Below, in pieces: positions 1 to 5,700 of a stretch of 7,515 nucleotides of DNA. This stretch comes from Blastocatellia bacterium (GTDB taxonomy: Bacteria > Acidobacteriota > Blastocatellia > Pyrinomonadales > Pyrinomonadaceae): contig DNNE01000139.1 of NCBI GenBank assembly GCA_003487805.1, positions 5,568 to 13,082 on the forward strand, in the 5' to 3' direction. The position numbers and the translations under genes are program-made. The notes below the pieces were generated by a model. That model was not told the DNA's origin. It was given only the letters and a program-made list of their open reading frames with translations, and made no database searches. How positions within the stretch are numbered: position 1 is the stretch's first letter; the number at the start of each line of letters is the position of its first letter.

Positions 1-21
1 AAAGCGGCGTCAAGCCGCCGC
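1..21 (-). terminator. Probable intrinsic terminator of the leftward operon
   Basis: Read on the minus strand, a 6-bp all-GC stem (GCGGCG / CGCCGC, plus-strand positions 16-21 and 4-9) with a 6-base loop is followed by at least three U residues at the window edge. It starts nine bases past the TAA stop of the M20 peptidase gene, where a rho-independent terminator is expected. The U-tract is cut by the window boundary, so its full length cannot be judged. Confidence 0.55.
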
Positions 22-29
22 ACTCCAAA

Positions 30-1199
30 TTACAGCGTTGCCATCAACGCCGCCAGCAATGCCCCGCGCGTAGGAATATCGTCGGCGATGATGTATTCGT
101 GCGCTGCGTGTGCGCCATCGCCTTGGACGCCTAACCCATCGAGGACGGGCACGCCCAACGCCGCGACAAAGTTTCCGTCTGATGCTCCACCGACACTAGC
201 TTCACCTAGATCAAAGTTCAAAAGCGACGCGAGCGCGCGAGCATGACTGTAGAGATTCTCAACTTTCTGTGTGCGCTCAAGCGGCGGGCGATTGATGCCA
301 CCCGTGATAACCACCTGCGCGCCAGGATCAAAGGGCGCCAACGATAGGATTCTTCTTTCGGTTTTCGCGCCTGAGTCCGCCGAGGTAAAGCGCATGTCCA
401 CTTCGGCGCGCGCTTCAGCCGGAATAACATTGGAGTGTGTGCCTCCATGCACAACGTTGACAGTAACCGTAGTGCCCAGATCAGGATCGTTGAGTTCGTG
501 CAGCCGAATCGTTTGCTTCGCAAGTTCGAGCACGGCGCTTACACCCTTTTCCGGATCCAGTCCCGCATGCGCTGCTCGACCTTTCACGTCAACGAGGAAC
601 ATGCCGGTTCCCTTCCTCGCCGTCTTCACTCGGCCCTCACTCGCAGGAGGTTCGATCACCAGCGCCGCGCGCGATTTTTTTGCTTCCGCTTCAACCAAGG
701 GTCTGCCGCTCGGACTTCCGGTTTCTTCATCGCAGGTTAACAAAATCGTTACCGTAGATTGCGGAAGCGCATGGACGGCTTCACATGCTCGCAATGCTTC
801 TAACGCGAGTGCGCAGTTAACTTTCATGTCGAAGATGCCGGGACCATAGATGCGATTGACTTCAGTCCGCCAGGGCCGATCCTTAATGGCGCCGCGTGGA
901 TGAACTGTATCGGTGTGGCCAAGAATTAAGATGCCCGGCGAGTTATCGTTTTTCCCGAACGCGCGCACAGCAATGTGTTCGCCAAAGTCTTCGCTGGTGA
1001 ATCGCTCGACCGAGTTCACGCTGCTAATGCTCGCGGCGGCGCTGGCTAGCAGCGATACGACTGCGCTGCTGCCTTCTTTGTCGCCCGAAGGCGATTCCGC
1101 TTCAACCAGCGCACAAGTCAACGCGAGCAACTCGTGTTGGCGCGAGATGAAGTGATCGCGCAGAGCCAACATCTGTTCTTTCGTCAAGGCTTGTGGCAT
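30..1199 (-). CDS. M20-family metallopeptidase, carboxypeptidase G2-like (N-acyl amino acid hydrolase)
   Basis: Predicted 389-residue cytoplasmic zinc hydrolase that cleaves an amide bond next to a free carboxylate, as in glutamate carboxypeptidases and N-acyl-L-amino acid deacylases. The two-metal site is intact by motif: GHTDTVH gives His95 and Asp97, IFDMK gives Asp124, CDEETGS gives general base Glu158 and ligand Glu159, VIEPP gives Glu183, and GAHAAHEY gives His364. The inserted dimerisation domain begins near residue 190 and carries the usual AAHAGLDPEKG segment (about 210-220). No signal peptide is seen. The ATG at 1199 is chosen because family homology starts at MPQALTKEQM and it lies four bases after the upstream stop. 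An in-frame start at 1304 would add 35 basic, non-homologous residues overlapping the upstream gene. There is no good Shine-Dalgarno close to the ATG (an AAGGA lies over 20 bases upstream), so translational coupling is likely. Substrate is inferred from context: an N-succinyl- or other N-acyl-L-amino acid. A true folate or glutamate carboxypeptidase remains possible. Confidence 0.9.
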   Translation of the reverse strand: MPQALTKEQMLALRDHFISRQHELLALTCALVEAESPSGDKEGSSAVVSLLASAAASISSVNSVERFTSEDFGEHIAVRAFGKNDNSPGILILGHTDTVHPRGAIKDRPWRTEVNRIYGPGIFDMKVNCALALEALRACEAVHALPQSTVTILLTCDEETGSPSGRPLVEAEAKKSRAALVIEPPASEGRVKTARKGTGMFLVDVKGRAAHAGLDPEKGVSAVLELAKQTIRLHELNDPDLGTTVTVNVVHGGTHSNVIPAEARAEVDMRFTSADSGAKTERRILSLAPFDPGAQVVITGGINRPPLERTQKVENLYSHARALASLLNFDLGEASVGGASDGNFVAALGVPVLDGLGVQGDGAHAAHEYIIADDIPTRGALLAALMATL

Positions 1200-1203
1200 G
1201 CAA

Positions 1204-2316
1204 TTACGAGCTGATCGTTTCCTTTCTCGTAGTGAGCTGCTCGATCCTTTTTGAATTAACTTCGAAGCCGATCCCAGGTTTCTCAGACGCCGCGATCGTC
1301 CCACGCGCGCTGACTGTTACCGGCGGTTCGATAATGTCTTCTTCCCAGTAACGACTGCTGGCGGAAACATCGCCGGGCAAGGTGAAGCCCGCGAGCGTGG
1401 CCATCGCAATGTTGTGCGCGCGCCCAATACCCGCCTCTAACATCCCGCCGCACCAAATGGGAATTTTGTTTTCGCGCGCTACTTGCTCAACTTCCTTCGC
1501 CTGGGCATGCCCACCGACGCGGCCGAGCTTGACGTTGATTATTCGACAGGCGCCGAGCGCAATCGCATGCCGGGCGTCGGCAGGCATCTTCACGGATTCA
1601 TCAAGACAGACTGGGGTGGCGATCTGCTTTTGCAGCTCCGCATGATCGAACATGTCATCATAAGCCAGCGGCTGCTCCAGCATCATCAATTTGAATTCAT
1701 CGAGAGCTTTGAAGAGTGGAATGTCAGAGAGAGTGTAGGCGGAGTTCGCATCACCCATTAATTGAATCTCCGGAAAGCGTTCGCGGACGCGCCGGACAAT
1801 ATCCAGGTCCCAACCCGGCTTAATCTTAATCTTGATGCGCTGGTAACCCGCTGCCAGATCCTTATCGATCTTCTCGATCAATTGCTCCGGCGAGTCCTGA
1901 ATCCCAATCGAGACTCCGCAAGGAATCTCGGTATGGACTCCGCCAAGATATTTCCACAGCGGCACGCCCGCGCGCTTCGCTTCCAAATCCCAGCAAGCAG
2001 TTTCAATCGCGGCCTTGGCCATGCGATGGCCGCGCACTCGCTTCATCAGATCGTACACACCCGCGGCGTTTTCCGCTTCAGCATTCACAACCATCGGCGC
2101 GAGAAAATCTTTCAGCGTGGCCCAGGCAGTCTCAGTCCATTCATCAGAATAGAAAGGCCCCTCGCCGCACGTGCACTCACCCCAACCCTCTGCGCCATCC
2201 CGGTCGACGACGCGCGCCAGAATGATCCGGCGCTCAGTCGTGCGTCCAAAACTGGTTTCGAAAAAATGAATCAGCGGCAGACGAATTTCGCGCAGTTCGA
2301 TTGAAGATATTTTCAC
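1204..2316 (-). CDS. menC: Enolase-superfamily OSBS/NSAR enzyme (o-succinylbenzoate synthase / N-succinylamino acid racemase)
   Basis: Predicted 370-residue cytoplasmic enzyme of the muconate-lactonizing subgroup. It has an N-terminal capping domain (about 1-125) and a TIM barrel (about 130-340). All superfamily residues are visible: the KxK motif in RIKIKIKPG (Lys162, Lys164), metal ligands Asp189 (GDANSAY), Glu214 (LEQPL) and Asp239 (LDES), and the opposing base Lys263 (NVKLGR). The GGMLEAGIGRAHN segment near 290-302 and the PGDVSASSRYW segment near 314-324 are typical of the NSAR/OSBS family. In this family one fold catalyses o-succinylbenzoate synthesis for menaquinone, racemisation of N-succinylamino acids, or both, so the symbol menC names the family rather than a proven role. 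The directly coupled M20 deacylase favours racemase activity, and no other men gene is in view. Start is GTG, with GGAG at 2331-2328 eleven bases upstream; the next in-frame codons upstream reach a stop without a better start. It is the first gene of the operon. Dipeptide epimerase is a less likely alternative. Confidence 0.88.
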   Translation of the reverse strand: MKISSIELREIRLPLIHFFETSFGRTTERRIILARVVDRDGAEGWGECTCGEGPFYSDEWTETAWATLKDFLAPMVVNAEAENAAGVYDLMKRVRGHRMAKAAIETACWDLEAKRAGVPLWKYLGGVHTEIPCGVSIGIQDSPEQLIEKIDKDLAAGYQRIKIKIKPGWDLDIVRRVRERFPEIQLMGDANSAYTLSDIPLFKALDEFKLMMLEQPLAYDDMFDHAELQKQIATPVCLDESVKMPADARHAIALGACRIINVKLGRVGGHAQAKEVEQVARENKIPIWCGGMLEAGIGRAHNIAMATLAGFTLPGDVSASSRYWEEDIIEPPVTVSARGTIAASEKPGIGFEVNSKRIEQLTTRKETISS

Positions 2317-2348
2317 GAAATGAATCGCTCCGGAATTGACGAAGCGCC

Positions 2349-2377
2349 ATTATGCCTTGCACGTGAAAGATTGTCAG
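2349..2377 (-). promoter_or_regulatory. Sigma70-like promoter of the OSBS/NSAR-M20 operon
   Basis: On the minus strand, CTGACA (2377-2372; five of six matches to TTGACA) is followed by a 17-base spacer and CATAAT (2354-2349; five of six to TATAAT). Transcription would begin near 2342, giving a leader of about 25 bases that includes the GGAG ribosome-binding site at 2331-2328. Spacing and position both fit, but no experimental support is available. Confidence 0.6.
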
Positions 2378-2496
2378 CCGTGCGTACCGCTGCGCAGCGA
2401 AGCCACCGTCTGATCCCTAACGACTCGCCCGCCATGCAACAATCTCATCAACGCTGGGATTTAATTCATTGTTAACACGTTTAGCAACACGCGGTA

Positions 2497-2526
2497 TTGA
2501 CCTTGTATTCAATAGTTTGATATAAG
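2497..2526 (+). promoter_or_regulatory. Sigma70-like extended -10 promoter of the large nuclease gene
   Basis: TTGACC (2497-2502) is followed by an 18-base spacer and TATAAG (2521-2526). TGA directly before the -10 box gives the TGn signature of an extended -10 promoter. Transcription would start near 2533 and produce a leader of roughly 90 bases before the ATG at 2622. The inverted repeat at 2526-2550 overlaps the predicted start point. Confidence 0.6.
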
Positions 2527-2558
2527 ACGCCTTCAGCTTTTGAAGGTGTCGCGTTTTT
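2526..2558 (+). promoter_or_regulatory. Inverted repeat plus T-tract at the rightward transcription start
   Basis: GACGCCTTCA (2526-2535) pairs with TGAAGGTGTC (2541-2550) over ten positions with one G-T wobble and a five-base loop. Three bases later comes TTTTT (2554-2558), so the element resembles an intrinsic terminator on the plus strand. The predicted -10 box ends on its first base, so a transcript from that promoter would contain only part of the stem. It could instead be a DNA-level operator, or a terminator that blocks upstream read-through. Function is undecided. Confidence 0.4.
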
Positions 2559-2610
2559 CCCGCCTAGAAGATAGCTTCACCAATTAACTTGAGTCTAGTT
2601 CGTCACTGAG

Positions 2611-2618
2611 AGGAAGAG
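2611..2618 (+). promoter_or_regulatory. Ribosome-binding site of the large nuclease gene
   Basis: AGGAAGAG lies directly upstream of the ATG at 2622. The AGGA core ends seven bases before the start, which is ideal spacing. Together with the signal peptide that follows, it fixes the start codon. Confidence 0.75.
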
Positions 2619-2621
2619 TCC

Positions 2622-2738
2622 ATGTCTAAATCTACCCCCATTTCTGTATCCCGTGTGCGTTTCGTGCCCTTGACGATAGTCACGATTTTTAGCGTCTTGT
2701 GCTTGGCGTTGATATTTACCCTGAGCAGCACCGCTGCC
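2622..2738 (+). other. Signal peptide of the large nuclease protein
   Basis: Residues 1-39 have a short N-region with Lys3, Arg11 and Arg13, and a long hydrophobic core (about 14-34). They end in S-S-T-A-A, giving a plausible signal peptidase I site after Ala39. Cys27 lies inside the hydrophobic core without a proper lipobox, so a lipoprotein is less likely. The mature chain would begin GVLIAGWGFEG. Confidence 0.8.
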
Positions 2739-5700
2739 GGCGTCCTGATTGCCGGTTGGGGTTTTGAGGGAGTAAGTACAACAAATACGGGTCAGACACC
2801 AACTGTCAGCGTCGGCTCGGCTACCGCTGATTCGGGAGCTTTGACGTCAGGTTCTGCTTTCACTGGATTCCATGCGAGTGCAGCAACGGCGTGGAGTAAC
2901 CCTGCAGGGAATGCGTCGATAAAATCAGTTTCAAGCAACAATTGGAGTGTTGGGGATTATTATCAATTCTCACTCAGCACGTCCGGTTATAACGCAATCA
3001 ACATAACGTGGGATCAGACGGGTAGTGCTACAGGCCCCAGGGATTTCAAAGTCCAATACAGTACGAACGGATCTACTTTTACTGACGCGACCGCGTACTC
3101 TCTTACTAATCCAGCTATTGCGTGGTCCACCACCGGTAGTCCAAACCTCCCATCCCGAAGAACGCTTGATCTGAGTAGCGTTACTGCGTTGGACAACCAA
3201 TCAACGATCTATATCAGGATCGTTGACAATTCAACAACCGCAATTCAGGGAACCACTGTTGCATCTGGAGGTACTGGCAGGGTTGATAACTTTACCGTAA
3301 GTGGTACAGCCGTTACCGGCACATTTACACTAGGTGTGACTCGCAACGGAACTGGCACCGGCACGGTCACGAGTTCTCCTGCGGGAATCAATTGCGGAGC
3401 GACCTGTTCGGCTAGCTACAACAGCAGCACATCGGTAACTCTAACCGCGACTGCGGACGTGAACTCGACATTTACCAGTTGGTCCGGTTGCGATTCCGTC
3501 TCAGCCAATACCTGCACCGTCGCGATGACTGCCAATCGCAACGTGACTGCTACCTTTACGTCTTCTCTGAGGACGCTGACTGTAAGCCGGAACGGAACGG
3601 GCACTGGAACGGTCACCAGTTCGCCTGCCGGAATTAATTGCGGGGCCACGTGTTCGGCCGCCTACAATGTTGGAACCGTCGTAACACTTACGGCGACACC
3701 TGACGTTAATTCAACTTTCACCAGCTGGACTGGATGCGATTCGACTTCTGGCAATCAATGCACGGTGACGATGAGCGCGACCCGCACTGTGACGGCGACC
3801 TTCACGTCTTCGCTGCGAACGCTGACTGTGAGTCGGACCGGGACGGGTACGGGAACGGTAACCAGCTCGCCTGCCGGAATTAATTGCGGCGCCACGTGTT
3901 CGGCAACATATGCTGACGGCACCGTCGTAAATTTGACGGCTACCGCCGGCGCGAATTCGACCTTCAACGGATGGAGCGGAGCCTGCACGGGAAGCGGCGC
4001 TTGCGCGATCACGATGGACGCAGATAAATCGGCCACGGCGAATTTCATCGTGACGCCGCCACCGGCGAATGACGTCGTAATCAGTCAGGTGTACGGCGGC
4101 GGCGGTAACACCGGGGCAACTCTGACAAATGACTATATCGAACTTATTAACCACAGCAGTTCGCCGGTTAACTTGAGCGGTTGGTCAGTACAGGCCTTTG
4201 TCAGCACAACTGGCACCTGGCAGGTGACTCCACTTACGAACTTCAACCTGTTGCCCGGTCAGTATTATCTGATTCAGGAATCTCAGGGAGCCGGTGGTAC
4301 GGACCCTCTGCCTACGCCCGATGCGACCGGGACCATACCGGTTAGCTCCACGTCTACGAAGGTCGCCTTAGTAAACAACACCACGACGATCACTGCGGCT
4401 TGTCCCAATGCTGGCGCAGCCGGGATAGTTGATCTCGTCGGCTACGGCCCGACGGATTGTTTTGAAGGTTCAGGTACAGCGCCGGGACTTTCAAACACCA
4501 CGGCCGACTTCCGGTTGAACGGCGGATGCTTTGACACTAACGACAACTCCGTTGACTTCGTCACAGGTGCGCCCAATCCACATAATTCTTCGTCAGCCAC
4601 GCACGATTGCACCGGTCTTTCAGCCACCGGCTCGGCGAACCCGAGCACGGTTCTGCAGGGCAATTCGACCATTCTGACGGTTAATGTGGCCCCGGCTCAG
4701 AATCCAGCCAGCAGCGGCCTAACTGTCACCGCCGATCTTTCTTTAATAGGAGGATCAGCAAGCCAGCCATTCAGTGGGTCAGGGACGACTTTCACTTTCG
4801 CTGCAACTGTGCCCGCGAATAACCCCTCCGGAATGAAGTCCCTGCCGGTAACCATTGCCGATGGACAAGGTCGCACTGCCAACACCAACATCCTGGTGAG
4901 TGTGTTATCGACAACTCCTGAGCACGTTACTATCAGTCAGGTATACGGCGGTGGCGGCAATACTGGCGCGACTTACGAGAACGACTATGTCGAGCTCTAC
5001 AACCCAACCGCGGCGCCAATTTCCATGACCGGTTGGTCGCTGCAATACGGTGCAGCAACCGGCACTACTTTTTCCGGCAAACAAGTGCTCGGCGGGACAA
5101 TCGATCCCGGCCATTACTATTTGGTCAGTCTTGCCTCAGGAGGCGCAGTCGGAGCTCCGCTGCCTCCAGCTAGCGTAACTGGCACCGACATAAATATGGC
5201 CGCCGCAGCCGGCAAGATCGTGCTCGTCAGCAACTCTGACACACTCAGCGGAGCGTGCCCGCTCGGAACCGATCCGGACATCGTCGATTTTGTAGGTTAC
5301 GGCACCACAGCGAATTGCCATGAAGGAACTGCCAACGCGCCGGCGCCGAGCAATACTACCGCGATCTTTAGAAAGACCGGCGGCGGTACCGACAGCGATC
5401 AAAACGGCAACGACTTTGTTACGGGAGCTCCGAACCCGCGCAGTACTACGCCGGTAGTTGAGTTTGGGCCGTCGGTTGCCGGTACGGACCCGGCCACCAA
5501 CGCGACCATTGCTCCGTACGATTCAAGCATCACCGTAGACTTCAGCGAACCAGTTGATGCAGTCGGCGCGTGGTACAACATTACTTGTACTGTCACGGGT
5601 CTACACAACGATGCCACGGTCGCGCACACCAATGACTTCAAGACCTGGGCGTTTACACCAAACACCAGTTTCCAGTTTGGTGAGCAATGCACTGTCACCA

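Larger units (their letters stand above)
2317..2621. other. Divergent intergenic region with promoters for both sides
   Basis: About 305 bases separate the two divergent start codons. No convincing coding frame, tRNA or recognisable riboswitch is seen. It contains one promoter-like site per direction (listed separately) and a hairpin at the rightward start site. A 10-base perfect palindrome (GCTGCGCAGC) lies at 2389-2398, just upstream of the leftward -35 box, where an operator could sit; a chance palindrome is equally possible. The stretch 2399-2496 shows nothing I can name apart from a GTTAAC palindrome at 2471-2476. Confidence 0.75.

Noticed and set aside
271..849. Plus-strand open frame of 192 codons
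   Set aside because: It lies wholly inside the M20 peptidase gene on the opposite strand, and its product has no recognisable motif or ribosome-binding site. The minus-strand frame has all catalytic motifs.
1200..1304. Upstream in-frame start adding 35 residues to the M20 peptidase
   Set aside because: The extension overlaps the 3' end of the OSBS/NSAR gene by about 100 bases and reads as a basic, serine-rich shadow of it. Family homology begins at the ATG at 1199, four bases after the upstream stop.
1762..2304. Plus-strand open frame of 180 codons
   Set aside because: It is antisense to the OSBS/NSAR gene, whose minus-strand frame carries the full set of active-site residues. The plus-strand product looks like random translation.
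2389..2398. Perfect 10-base palindrome as a defined operator
   Set aside because: It lies near the leftward -35 box, but one short GC-rich palindrome is easily due to chance and matches no regulator site I recognise. It is only mentioned under the intergenic region.
2526..2558. Riboswitch in the leader of the nuclease gene
   Set aside because: Only one simple hairpin is visible. I found none of the conserved core motifs of the riboswitch classes I can recognise, including c-di-GMP, in the roughly 90-base leader.
3324..4049. CRISPR-like or satellite array
   Set aside because: The periodic units are 246 bases, fully coding and in frame, with amino acid conservation. There are no short identical repeats separated by unique spacers.
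3711..4154. Minus-strand open frame of 147 codons, and similar ones across 3000-7000
   Set aside because: These are antisense shadows of the large plus-strand gene. Several recur with the period of the coding repeats, which explains their look-alike sequences.
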